From: Thermoplasmatota archaeon
Lineage (GTDB): Archaea; Thermoplasmatota; Penumbrarchaeia; Penumbrarchaeales; Penumbrarchaeaceae
Assembly: GCA_030595585.1 (NCBI GenBank)
Contig: JAUVCY010000078.1
Coordinates: 1 to 7,567, forward strand
Reading direction: 5' to 3'
DNA: 7,567 bases
Shown: one piece after another, positions 1 to 6,160 of the stretch
Numbering within the stretch: position 1 is the stretch's first letter
How the letters are laid out: the number at the start of each line of letters is the position of its first letter
Notes under the pieces: generated by a model
What the model saw: the letters and a program-made list of their open reading frames with translations, nothing else
Told to the model about the DNA's origin: nothing
Database searches by the model: none
Program-made: the position numbers and the translations under genes

Positions 1-412
1 TGAGCTCAGGGACCGGCTCATCCAATTCATGCTGGATAGATATCCAACTATGGAATTCAGATCCTACCTGGATATCGACCTCGACCTGACATTGGCCGAA
101 TTGAGGATAGATGATCTGGATGAGCTGGAGAGGCTCTCACCGTTCGGCAGGGACAACCCATCGGTCTGCATCAGCCTGTCCGAAGTGAGAATTGAGGAGA
201 TGAGATCGGTCGGGGATGGGAAGCACCTGAAATTGAGACTTGGGGACGATGTGGATTCCGTGGGGTGCATCTGGTTCGGTGCCGGAGAGATGATATCAGA
301 ACTTGATGTCGGGATGATCGTGGATGTTGCGGGCACTCCCGAAGTACATCGGTGGGGGGGGCGTGAGGAAGCCCAATTGAACGTATCCGACCTCCGGCCA
401 ACCTATCGGTAA
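1..412 (+). CDS. recJ: RecJ-like single-strand exonuclease, C-terminal part (5' end outside window)
   Basis: The reading frame is open from base 2 to the TAA at 410-412, so the ATG at 29 is internal and about 136 residues are visible. The sequence matches the C-terminal OB-like domain of RecJ. A motif LSPFGRDNPS resembles the RecJ consensus L-x-PFG-x-GNP. It is followed by GKHLKLRL, a strand with IWFGAG, then DVAGTPE and a final AQLNVSDLRP. RecJ proteins are DHH-superfamily 5'-3' exonucleases on single-stranded DNA, used in recombination and repair. The catalytic DHH and DHHA1 domains lie outside the window, so activity cannot be judged. The next gene is nth, another DNA-repair gene, 46 bases downstream and apparently with its own promoter. 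An archaeal RecJ-like paralogue of the GAN type is an alternative. The C-terminal RecJ homology itself is fairly secure. Confidence 0.8.
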   Translation, partial: ELRDRLIQFMLDRYPTMEFRSYLDIDLDLTLAELRIDDLDELERLSPFGRDNPSVCISLSEVRIEEMRSVGDGKHLKLRLGDDVDSVGCIWFGAGEMISELDVGMIVDVAGTPEVHRWGGREEAQLNVSDLRPTYR

Positions 413-415
413 GGG

Positions 416-428
416 ATAAAACCTTTTA
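416..428 (+). promoter_or_regulatory. TATA-like box ahead of nth
   Basis: The stretch ATAAAACCTTTTA is A+T-rich, follows a purine run (GGG), and ends 30 bases before the ATG at 459. That predicts a transcript start around 443-450 and a leader of about 10-15 bases. Together with the weak, badly spaced GAAGG before the start, it suggests short-leader or leaderless translation. Confidence 0.45.
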
Positions 429-458
429 ACCGTGTTATGTTTGGGCAGAACGAAGGAT

Positions 459-1118
459 ATGTCCAGTGAAAAAAAGATATTGATCGACTTCATCGAAAGG
501 CTTGAGGCCTCCTACGGGAGGCCGAACCGGCAGAACAGGGAGGACCCCCTTGACGAATTGATACTTACCATCCTGTCCCAGAACACAACCGACGTGAACA
601 GCCTCAGGGCATACCACTCCTTGAAGGAGAGGTTTCCCGGGTGGGAGGATGCCTGGGAAGCCGGGCCAGAAGCGATAGAGGAGATCATACGTATTGGAGG
701 CCTCGCACGAACAAAGAGCAGGAACATCCACAGGATCCTTGGTGAACTGATCAGGTCCGATAGGGGCCTGGACCTGGGTTATCTCTCGGACCTTGACGAT
801 GATGCGGCCATGGTGGAGCTGACCTCGATGAAGGGAGTCGGCTCAAAGACCGCCGCATGCGTTCTAATATTCTCACTGGATAAGATGGTATTTCCTGTGG
901 ACACCCACATACATCGCATCGCCAAGCGGTGGGGATCGGTCCCACAGAATGCCTCCAGAGAGGGGACTCAGGTCATCCTCAACAGGCTCCTGCCCAGGGA
1001 TATGAGATATCATGGTCACCTTCTTATAATAGAACACGGTAGAAGGACGTGCAAGGCTAGGAAACCCACATGTGGAAGCTGTCCCCTGGAGGATGACTGC
1101 CCCAGGCTGGGACTATAG
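459..1118 (+). CDS. nth: Endonuclease III (DNA glycosylase / AP lyase)
   Basis: This is a 219-residue protein, close to the usual 210-220 for Nth. Endonuclease III removes oxidised pyrimidines and cleaves the strand at the resulting abasic site, starting base-excision repair. The helix-hairpin-helix is at residues 122-131 (LTSMKGVGSK), with the catalytic lysine K130. The catalytic aspartate is D148 in PVDTHIHR, 18 residues later as in the E. coli enzyme (K120/D138). Four cysteines, C198, C205, C208 and C214, give the C-x6-C-x2-C-x5-C pattern of the [4Fe-4S] cluster. An in-frame GTG at 432 would add nine residues (MLCLGRTKD). I prefer the ATG at 459 because the TATA-like box at 416-428 places transcription initiation downstream of 432. 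No key residue is missing. It probably shares a transcript with the HAD and nep1 genes. Confidence 0.95.
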   Translation: MSSEKKILIDFIERLEASYGRPNRQNREDPLDELILTILSQNTTDVNSLRAYHSLKERFPGWEDAWEAGPEAIEEIIRIGGLARTKSRNIHRILGELIRSDRGLDLGYLSDLDDDAAMVELTSMKGVGSKTAACVLIFSLDKMVFPVDTHIHRIAKRWGSVPQNASREGTQVILNRLLPRDMRYHGHLLIIEHGRRTCKARKPTCGSCPLEDDCPRLGL

Positions 1119-1126
1119 GACCTCTT

Positions 1127-1132
1127 GGTGAT
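1127..1132 (+). promoter_or_regulatory. Shine-Dalgarno motif that sets the HAD gene start
   Basis: GGTGAT complements the archaeal 16S rRNA 3' end (ATCACCTCC) and lies four bases before the ATG at 1137. It therefore favours that ATG over the in-frame TTG at 1125 and GTG at 1128, which overlap the motif. Confidence 0.6.
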
Positions 1133-1136
1133 CTCG

Positions 1137-1724
1137 ATGAAACATCTGAAGATTCTCGGATTGGACCTGGACGGCACCCTGGTGAGGATGAAACTGGATT
1201 TCAAGACGATCAGGCAGGAGATGGGGATCTCGAAGGGAGATACCCTGTCATACATCCGCTCCCTTCCTGAAATGGAGGCAAAGAGGCTTGAGTCCATTCT
1301 CTCCCTGAGGGAGATGGAAGCAGCAGAACTGGCCGAGATGTCACCAGGTGCCATGCCTCTAATTGAATATTGCAGGGAGAACGACATCAAGATCGTAATT
1401 ATCACACGGAACTCGGAGGATGCCGCAAGGAGAACTCTGGAGATCATCGGCCTGGAGGTGGATATGGTCGTGTCCAGGGAACATGCCGATCCAAAGCCGT
1501 CACCCGATGGGATCGATCTGGTCCTGGGCCACTTCGGCATAAAGCCACATGAGATGGCATACGTGGGGGATTTCCTGTATGACATTCAGGCCGGGAACAG
1601 CGCCGGCGTGAAGACCATCCTCATTGCATCTGACGAGATCAAGGAGCAGTGGGGTCCAATGGCCAACTACGTTGCCTCGGACCTGGGCGAGGTACTTGAC
1701 ATCATGATTACCGGAAGAAGGTAA
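1137..1724 (+). CDS. HAD-superfamily phosphatase, phosphoglycolate phosphatase-like
   Basis: A 195-residue HAD hydrolase with all four motifs in order. Motif I is LDLDGTLV, with nucleophile D10 and acid/base D12. Motif II is IVIITRN, with T90. Motif III is the lysine K120 in HADPKPSPDG. Motif IV is YVGDFLYDIQAG, with metal ligands D145 and D149. A helical cap is inserted between motifs I and II (about residues 17-75), so it is a C1-cap member of the phosphoglycolate phosphatase / beta-phosphoglucomutase / pyrophosphatase group. The substrate cannot be read from sequence. A role in clearing phosphoglycolate from damaged DNA 3' ends would suit the neighbouring nth, but that is only inference. 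The start is the ATG 18 bases after nth's stop, backed by GGTGAT. It lies 15 bases upstream of nep1, so it is likely in the same operon. Confidence 0.88.
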   Translation: MKHLKILGLDLDGTLVRMKLDFKTIRQEMGISKGDTLSYIRSLPEMEAKRLESILSLREMEAAELAEMSPGAMPLIEYCRENDIKIVIITRNSEDAARRTLEIIGLEVDMVVSREHADPKPSPDGIDLVLGHFGIKPHEMAYVGDFLYDIQAGNSAGVKTILIASDEIKEQWGPMANYVASDLGEVLDIMITGRR

Positions 1725-1739
1725 ACTGGGAGGCAAATT

Positions 1740-2480
1740 ATGATCAAGGGACCCATACTGCATCTGATCCTTGTCGATTCGGAACTTGAGATCGTCCCGA
1801 AAACATACTGGTCTCATCCCGCTGTCGTGACAAATTCCAGGAAAAGAGGGAAAAAATCGTCCAGGGTCCTGTTGGACTCGTCGCTTCATCATTCACTGTT
1901 CAAGGACCCCCAGGAGAAAAAAAGAAGGGGACGCCCGGATATTGTCCATCAATTCCTCCTTCTTGGCCTGGATTCCATGATAAACAGTGAGGAGCTGTTG
2001 AAACTCTACGTCCATACAAGGAACGATGAGCTGATCAATATCGACCCCTCAACAAGATTTCCCAAGAACTACAACCGATACTGCGGCCTATTCGAGGAGC
2101 TGTTCCGGGCAGGGGCCGTTCCCTCCAAAGCAAACCCCCTTATCACCATCAAGGAAGATATGGACCTTCCAACCATCCTGGGCCAGATAAAGGATTCAAG
2201 CGTGGATGAGGGCAGAAGACCTGTCGTGATCGGGCTGGACCAGGGAGGTATCAGGGTGGACCTGTTGAAGCATCTCCCCAAGGTCCACAGTGGAGATGAG
2301 GACGTGGATGTTATCTTTCTCATAGGCGGTTTCGCCCATGGTGACCTGAGGTCCGATGTGAGTTCCCTTTCGGATGAGGTTGTAAGCATATCGGACGAAC
2401 TGCTTAAGGTATGGGCAGTTCAGATGGACCTGATGGTCTGTTTTCATCACTCCATCCCAACTTTGACAGATCGAATATGA
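1740..2480 (+). CDS. nep1: 16S rRNA pseudouridine N1-methyltransferase Nep1 (Emg1 family)
   Basis: This 246-residue SPOUT-class protein matches Nep1/Emg1, which uses S-adenosylmethionine to methylate N1 of a conserved pseudouridine in the small-subunit rRNA and assists ribosome assembly as a dimer. Visible landmarks are HLILVDSELEIVP near the N-terminus (8-20), RRGRPDIVH (62-70), the RNA-contacting RFPKNYNRYCGLFEELF (106-122), and the SAM-binding knot with LIGGFAHGD (194-202) followed by VSISDELLKVW (215-225). The length and motif order are normal for the family, and it occurs in archaea and eukaryotes but not bacteria, which supports the archaeal origin. A strong GGGAGG (1728-1733) six bases before the ATG sets the start. 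It is the last gene of the nth-HAD-nep1 run, and its final 26 bases overlap the first of two inverted repeats. Confidence 0.93.
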   Translation: MIKGPILHLILVDSELEIVPKTYWSHPAVVTNSRKRGKKSSRVLLDSSLHHSLFKDPQEKKRRGRPDIVHQFLLLGLDSMINSEELLKLYVHTRNDELINIDPSTRFPKNYNRYCGLFEELFRAGAVPSKANPLITIKEDMDLPTILGQIKDSSVDEGRRPVVIGLDQGGIRVDLLKHLPKVHSGDEDVDVIFLIGGFAHGDLRSDVSSLSDEVVSISDELLKVWAVQMDLMVCFHHSIPTLTDRI

Positions 2481-2503
2481 TGTGAAGGGAGTCAATGTTG
2501 GGA
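2455..2503. terminator. Inverted repeat spanning the nep1 stop codon
   Basis: Bases 2455-2467 (TCCCAACTTTGAC) pair with 2491-2503 (GTCAATGTTGGGA) at 12 of 13 positions. The 23-base loop contains the nep1 TGA. There is no downstream T-run, so the assignment as part of a termination region rests on its position between convergent genes. Confidence 0.35.
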
Positions 2504-2505
2504 GA

Positions 2506-2551
2506 AGCCTAACTTTGACACTCATCTATACTCGTACGTTAAAGTTAGGCT
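2506..2551. terminator. Perfect inverted repeat between convergent genes
   Basis: AGCCTAACTTT (2506-2516) and AAAGTTAGGCT (2541-2551) are perfect 11-base complements. A G-T pair and two further base pairs extend the stem to 14. The loop is about 18 bases. The stem lies between nep1 (plus) and the coiled-coil gene (minus), and reads the same from both sides, as expected for a shared bidirectional terminator or mRNA 3'-end stabiliser. Confidence 0.5.
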
Positions 2552-2559
2552 GTATCAGA

Positions 2560-3510
2560 TCATAGGAACCCGTGTTTCTGCAGCAACATAAGGTCCTCTG
2601 TGGAGATCTTATCGCCTTTCTTGAACCTCTCGTATATCCTCTCCGCTTCCATTTTACCGGTCTGAGCAGCGGGGGCGACGGATGATCCGGGGGCCTTGGA
2701 TTTCCTGTCCTTCGCCCTCCTGTTCTGCCTCAGGGCGAACAGGATCTTATCGTAATCGTGAACCAGGTGGATCAGGTCTATATGCTGATTATGCTCCTCA
2801 TCAGCTTTCACCTTGGAGGCGACGAACCTCTCCTGGCAGCTGTCCGCCTCTTTGCGGATCTTGTCCGACTGTGAGAAACAGTCGATCATCTGGTCGTGCT
2901 CTTTCTGGGCGAGGTCCGCGTACTCGTTAACCTGGTGATGTGAATCATCCATCTCCCTCTTGGCATCACGCACCTGGGAGAGGAGTTCCCTGAAGTCCTC
3001 ATTCCCCTCCATCTCCTTTTCCTTCTCCTCGATCTGCTTCTTGATACGGGACATCTTCTCTATCAGCCCTCTCTCTTTTCCCGCATCAAGGGGAGTCGTC
3101 ATCTGCATGAACTCCATTCCCTGGAGCTCCTTTTTCGCCCTGTAGAGTGACTGCTCATCGGATGAAGAAATGCGGTTCCTCTTGAGCTTATCCAGCTCGG
3201 ATTTCAGATCGTTGTACGCGTGGGTAAGCGTATCTCTGTGGGATTTCTCCTCTCTCACTTTCCCGTTAAGAGTATCCCTTTTATCCTTGAATTTGTTTGC
3301 TTCCTGAAGGAGCTTTTTCACCTTTGCATTAAGCACATCCCTCTGGTCAGCATGTTGTTTGGTTTCCTGGTTGAGCCTATCCCTCTTCTTCCGGTGGTTC
3401 TCCGCCTCAACATTGAGTTGGTTCCTCTTCTCCTCAAGTTCTTCGAGATACTCCGTCATTTTCCATCCCACGTTCACATTTTTCGGACCAGGGAGGTCTG
3501 GGGAGGTCAC
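2560..3510 (-). CDS. Archaeal long coiled-coil protein (COG1340-like)
   Basis: A 316-residue, strongly charged protein, almost entirely heptad coiled coil from about residue 18 to 265. A short low-complexity linker (APGSSVAPAAQTG, 273-285) leads to a conserved-looking C-terminal helical motif, AERIYERFKKGDKISTEDLM (289-308), ending LLQKHGFL. This layout fits the uncharacterised archaeal coiled-coil family COG1340. Homologues are sometimes mislabelled as phosphoserine phosphatases; no HAD motif is present here. The first coil carries a periodic R-D-x-L-N motif (see findings). There is no signal peptide or membrane segment, so it is cytosolic. The start is uncertain. The GTG at 3510 has GAGG four bases upstream and a TATA-like box giving a leader of about 30 bases. 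The ATG at 3459 (MTEYLEELEEKR) would give 299 residues and a more typical N-terminus. The function is unknown. Confidence 0.85.
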   Translation of the reverse strand: MTSPDLPGPKNVNVGWKMTEYLEELEEKRNQLNVEAENHRKKRDRLNQETKQHADQRDVLNAKVKKLLQEANKFKDKRDTLNGKVREEKSHRDTLTHAYNDLKSELDKLKRNRISSSDEQSLYRAKKELQGMEFMQMTTPLDAGKERGLIEKMSRIKKQIEEKEKEMEGNEDFRELLSQVRDAKREMDDSHHQVNEYADLAQKEHDQMIDCFSQSDKIRKEADSCQERFVASKVKADEEHNQHIDLIHLVHDYDKILFALRQNRRAKDRKSKAPGSSVAPAAQTGKMEAERIYERFKKGDKISTEDLMLLQKHGFL

Positions 3511-3561
3511 TCTTCCTCAAACTGGTCCGGTCTGTCCGAGCGTTCCGGCAATACAAAGGCT

Positions 3562-3571
3562 CCTTTTTAAG
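3562..3571 (-). promoter_or_regulatory. TATA-like box for the coiled-coil gene
   Basis: On the minus strand this reads ACTTAAAAAGG-like, preceded by GAAAC. It predicts a transcript start near 3540 and a leader of about 30 bases to the GTG at 3510, or about 80 to the ATG at 3459. Confidence 0.4.
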
Positions 3572-3640
3572 TGTTTCGTGTCCAAAGGCCGGGCGATTTC
3601 TATTTCAATACCACGCAAAGGGCCAGGTTCAAGGTAACAA

Positions 3641-3648
3641 TTGATATA
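3641..3648 (+). promoter_or_regulatory. TATA-like box for the SPFH gene
   Basis: TTGATATA ends 17 bases before the ATG at 3666, and no Shine-Dalgarno motif lies between them. The spacing implies that transcription begins at or very near the ATG, i.e. a leaderless mRNA. With the minus-strand box at 3562-3571 it makes the 155-base region 3511-3665 a divergent promoter region. No other gene is seen in it. Confidence 0.4.
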
Positions 3649-3665
3649 CCCAGGATTACATTACC

Positions 3666-4325
3666 ATGAAACAGGAGGGACCCATCACGGACCAGATTGA
3701 GATCATTTTGATCATAGCCCTGATATTCCTCTCGATCTCCCTTTTTCTATGGGCTCTCATCAGCTCGCTGATAATCATTCAGGAATATGAATTGGGAATG
3801 TACATGCGTTTGGGCAGATATGTGAGGACCCTCAAACCCGGTGTGCATATCGTAATACCTTACATTTCACGGGTCTACCGCGTTGATACAAGAATGCAGA
3901 CGCTTGAGGTCAACAGGATGGAAATAATGACCAAGGACCTCTCCCCCACGATCCTGGAGGCGATCGTCCAGTTCCGCCTCAAAGAGCCCGAGAAGAGCCT
4001 CCTGACCGTTGAAAAATACAAGAACACATTGAACCACATCGCTCAATCACACATACGGAAGATAACCATCAACCGAACACTCGAGGAACTGATCCGGGGC
4101 CAGATCGGGATCAACAGGGAATTTAAAACAGAGATGATCAGGGAGGGATCCAGGCTGGGGATGGAGATCATCAGGGCCGAATTCAAGGAGATAGAGCCCG
4201 TGGGCCCTGTCAAGGCCGCCATAGAGGACCGCATTGCCGCCGAGAAGGAAAGACAGGCCATGATCTTGAGGGCGGATGGAAGGAGACAGGCCCTTATCAT
4301 GGAAGCTTCGGCTAGGAATCCGTGA
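3666..4325 (+). CDS. SPFH/Band 7 (stomatin/prohibitin-like) membrane protein, short form
   Basis: A 219-residue protein with an N-terminal transmembrane helix at about residues 11-38, rich in Ile/Leu. An SPFH domain follows: EYELGMYMRLGRYVRTLKPG (40-59), VIPYISRVYRVDTR (63-76), a strand LEVNRMEIMTKD (80-91), and a central helix ending near 178. A charged helix with DRIAAEKERQAM (188-199) and ILRADGRRQA (200-209) starts the C-terminal coiled coil. SPFH proteins form ring or cage oligomers on membranes and can regulate proteases or membrane domains. Stomatin-type relatives usually run on for dozens of residues. Here the frame stops at EASARNP, and neither alternative frame downstream encodes a plausible continuation, so it looks like a genuine short form. 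No NfeD partner gene is adjacent. The start is the ATG just after a TATA-like box. Confidence 0.87.
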   Translation: MKQEGPITDQIEIILIIALIFLSISLFLWALISSLIIIQEYELGMYMRLGRYVRTLKPGVHIVIPYISRVYRVDTRMQTLEVNRMEIMTKDLSPTILEAIVQFRLKEPEKSLLTVEKYKNTLNHIAQSHIRKITINRTLEELIRGQIGINREFKTEMIREGSRLGMEIIRAEFKEIEPVGPVKAAIEDRIAAEKERQAMILRADGRRQALIMEASARNP

Positions 4326-4365
4326 TCGGTCGATCTCTTGTCATTCCAATACTAACTGTCTCGGA

Positions 4366-4407
4366 TAACAATATAATATATACCTGATACCTGTTATTAT
4401 GTTGTTA
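4366..4407 (+). promoter_or_regulatory. TATA box bracketed by an inverted repeat: candidate operator
   Basis: TAACAATATAAT (4366-4377) and ATTATGTTGTTA (4396-4407) are complementary at 11 of 12 positions, with an 18-base spacer. The left arm overlaps the TATA-like stretch ATAATATATACC. The right arm ends two bases before the ATG at 4410, where a leaderless transcript would start. Because the gene encodes a winged-helix protein, autoregulation is possible. The arms are A+T-rich, so chance is a real alternative. Confidence 0.4.
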
Positions 4408-4409
4408 AA

Positions 4410-5435
4410 ATGCCCCGAAAGATATCCCTTACAGTTGATGAACGGGTCATCTTGCATCTTCAGGAATTCATTCCCTTTGAAGATGAGTTCGAAGCTCCTG
4501 ATGGGGCTACGCAGGCCGGGATCGCCATAGGCGTTGGGATAGAGAGAAAACACGTGCCCAGGGCGGTGAATAAACTAATTGTTGAAGGTCTTGTGAACGA
4601 TAGATTGGCCCATGTAAAGGGGGCGAAACAGAGGAAAAAGGTCTATTTCCTGACATTTGATGGCAAGGGGCTTGCACGCAGAATATGGGAGACCCTCGCC
4701 AAGAAGGATGTCATCATCAAGGAGTTGAACGGTGCGGAAAAATGCACTACATTCTCCGACCTGTGTTTCACCTATCAGGTTGGAAGAACCCCTATGGAGC
4801 TCCTCATGGAACTGGAAGATGGAAGATATTACTACCCACACCGGAAAGTGAGATATTCAAAAACAGACAGGGAGATCGAAAAGAAGACCGTATCCAACAA
4901 GGTCGGTGATCCCTCTTCGGTATACCGAAAAGCCCTGTCGAAGGCCTGGGAGGACAACATCCTCACCAAGGACGAGGAAGAGCTGCTGGGGGAACTGCGG
5001 TCAGCGCTCAATATCACAAAAGAGGAACACAATGTCCTCCAGCTGGAAGTGCTTCAGGAGATAAAAAAGGATGATCTACCGATAAATAAATGGCTCATAT
5101 ACAAATCCATACTGGATATTGCCCTCATGGATGGAAAGATAACCGATGATGAGCAGAATATGCTCGATGAGCTTGCCAGGATCCTGGGCATCGCAGAGGA
5201 CCAGGTCCTGAAGGTCAACATGGAGGCAAGGCTCGTGGAGGGGGAGGGGATCATCCCCAAAGATAAGGAGAGGGAAGTTTATCAGAATATTTACTCTTCG
5301 GTACTGAAGGAATCCCTCAGAGATGGCCGGATATCAAGGGACGAGGAGAATATCATTAAACTGCTCAAGGGCATACTCATGATAGACGATAAGGAGCATA
5401 TTGAGATCGCAAAGAAGATAGATATGGATGATTAA
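4410..5435 (+). CDS. Winged-helix protein with three TerB-like helical repeats
   Basis: 341 residues in two parts. Residues 1-95 look like a MarR-type winged helix-turn-helix: LTVDERVILHLQEF is helix 1, GIERKHVPRAVNKLIVEGLV (43-62) the recognition region, and KQRKKVYFLTFDGKGLAR (73-90) the wing and following helix. Residues 96-165 are a linker of mixed structure. Residues 172-217, 231-275 and 295-338 are three copies of a helical unit with the pattern Y-x(2)-(A/I/V)-L-x(4)-(D/E)(D/G/N)-x-I-(S/T)-x-(D/E)E, then a leucine-rich helix and an LNI / LGI / LMI turn. This resembles the TerB/tellurite-resistance-like helical fold, in which paired acidic residues can bind metal. There is no membrane segment. 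It may be a DNA-binding regulator with a sensing C-terminus. The ligand and targets are unknown. It is separated from the SPFH gene by its own promoter. Confidence 0.82.
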   Translation: MPRKISLTVDERVILHLQEFIPFEDEFEAPDGATQAGIAIGVGIERKHVPRAVNKLIVEGLVNDRLAHVKGAKQRKKVYFLTFDGKGLARRIWETLAKKDVIIKELNGAEKCTTFSDLCFTYQVGRTPMELLMELEDGRYYYPHRKVRYSKTDREIEKKTVSNKVGDPSSVYRKALSKAWEDNILTKDEEELLGELRSALNITKEEHNVLQLEVLQEIKKDDLPINKWLIYKSILDIALMDGKITDDEQNMLDELARILGIAEDQVLKVNMEARLVEGEGIIPKDKEREVYQNIYSSVLKESLRDGRISRDEENIIKLLKGILMIDDKEHIEIAKKIDMDD

Positions 5436-5442
5436 TGGCCTC

Positions 5443-5465
5443 TTTTTAAAAAACCTTAAAATAAC
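5443..5465 (+). promoter_or_regulatory. T-run and TATA-like region between two genes
   Basis: TTTTTAAAAAACC is followed by TTAAAATAAC. The T-run eight bases after the upstream TAA could end the winged-helix transcript. The A+T-rich part around 5456-5463 could serve as the TATA box for the PRC-barrel gene, with a start near 5485 and a leader of about 15 bases. Confidence 0.4.
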
Positions 5466-5500
5466 ATCATGTTGGTTCGGAACATATCTGGGTGATAAAA

Positions 5501-5779
5501 ATGATTGAGGAAACTTCTTCTCTGATCGGATTGGAGCTATTTACCCCTTGGGGGGTCAAAGTTGGTGACGTTACAAATATCGAGATCGACTCGGAAAAGG
5601 GTGAGGCCTCCAACATATTCATGGAAGAGACCAACGAGACCCTCGTTGAATATGGGGATAGTATCATGATCCCTTTCAGATGGATCCAGGCCGTAGGGGA
5701 TATCATCATTCTCAAGCACTTCCCGGAAGATCTACCCATCAAGTCGGAACAGATTGGGGAAGAGGAATACAACTATTGA
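5501..5779 (+). CDS. PRC-barrel domain protein
   Basis: A 92-residue protein made of a single PRC-barrel. It opens with SSLIGLELFTPWGVKVGDVT, goes through strand pairs with IEIDSEKGEASNIFM, and ends with IMIPFRWIQAVGDIIILKHF followed by an acidic tail. Stand-alone PRC-barrel proteins of 80-100 residues are common in euryarchaea. The fold is shared with the C-terminal domain of RimM and photosynthetic reaction-centre H subunits, and usually mediates protein or RNA-protein contacts. The archaeal proteins have no settled function. The ATG at 5501 is chosen because GGTGAT (5491-5496) sits four bases upstream; the in-frame GTG at 5492 lies inside that motif. The next gene begins eight bases after the stop, so the two are almost certainly co-transcribed and perhaps coupled in translation. 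Confidence 0.87.
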   Translation: MIEETSSLIGLELFTPWGVKVGDVTNIEIDSEKGEASNIFMEETNETLVEYGDSIMIPFRWIQAVGDIIILKHFPEDLPIKSEQIGEEEYNY

Positions 5780-5787
5780 GGGGTACA

Positions 5788-5997
5788 ATGGCGGAGAGGA
5801 AAGGTGACAAGGATAAGCCCTGTGAGATCGAGGGATGCTCGGCCGTCTCGGAGAGGTCAGTGAGCGCCAAGAAGGTAGCTGACTCGGGATTGGAGATATC
5901 AAAGAGGTCGGGGAAGGCCCATTTATGCAAGGACCATTACAAAGAGTTCAAGAAGAAGACGAAGAAGGACCGAGAGCTCCAGCGTCTCGGGTGGTAA
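5788..5997 (+). CDS. Small basic putative zinc-binding protein
   Basis: 69 residues, very rich in lysine. Possible metal ligands are C12 and C17 (CEIEGC) and H45, C47 and H50 (HLCKDH), which together could form one compact zinc site around a short hairpin. The C-terminal 19 residues (YKEFKKKTKKDRELQRLGW) are a basic helix ending in an aromatic residue. This suggests nucleic-acid or ribosome binding, but that is inference from charge only. I do not recognise a named family, though the look is of a conserved archaeal small zinc-finger protein. The start is supported by GAGGGG (5778-5783), which overlaps the PRC-barrel stop codon, four bases before the ATG. An ATG at 5680 in the same frame would run through the whole second half of the PRC gene and is rejected. 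Confidence 0.8.
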   Translation: MAERKGDKDKPCEIEGCSAVSERSVSAKKVADSGLEISKRSGKAHLCKDHYKEFKKKTKKDRELQRLGW

Positions 5998-6016
5998 GGG
6001 CCGGGATCAGATTCCG

Positions 6017-6027
6017 CAATATTGATA
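6017..6027 (+). promoter_or_regulatory. TATA-like box for tRNA-Arg
   Basis: CAATATTGATA lies about 36-46 bases before the mature tRNA 5' end, which predicts a leader of roughly 10-18 bases removed by RNase P. The match is loose. Confidence 0.35.
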
Positions 6028-6062
6028 TGGGAGAAGGGGTTCCCAATCAATGCGAATGGAAA

Positions 6063-6140
6063 GGGCACGTAGTTTAGCTTGGTCAACGCGACAGCCTCCT
6101 AAGCTGTATGTCGCCGGTTCGAATCCGGCCGTGCCCGCCA
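6063..6140 (+). tRNA. tRNA-Arg (anticodon CCT), CCA encoded
   Basis: The cloverleaf folds by eye. The acceptor stem is GGGCACG (6063-6069) with CGTGCCC (6130-6136). The anticodon stem is ACAGC (6091-6095) with GCTGT (6103-6107) around the loop CTCCTAA, giving anticodon CCT at 6098-6100, which reads AGG. The variable loop has five bases, and the T stem is GCCGG (6113-6117) with CCGGC (6125-6129) around TTCGAAT. The discriminator base is G6137, and CCA (6138-6140) is encoded. There is no intron. The D stem is weak: pairing GTTT (6072-6075) with ACGC (6086-6089) gives one T-C mismatch and one G-T pair. AGG is a common arginine codon in these genes. The tRNA 3' half is repeated in both orientations just downstream. 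Confidence 0.93.
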
Positions 6141-6160
6141 CTAATTATCATCTCTTCATA

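Noticed and set aside
1016..1585. Minus-strand 189-codon frame opposite nth and the HAD gene
   Set aside because: It lies antisense to two genes with complete catalytic motifs, and its Ser/Arg-rich low-information sequence is typical of a shadow frame.
3491..3510. Tandem decamer GGGAGGTCTG / GGGAGGTCAC as an operator
   Set aside because: It is only two imperfect copies and lies at or inside the probable start of the coiled-coil gene, where codon content can explain it.
4311..4400. Frameshift at the end of the SPFH gene
   Set aside because: The two other forward frames after 4311 give sequences unlike a stomatin C-terminus (one ends quickly, the other is hydrophobic/Ser-Thr), so no lost extension is visible.
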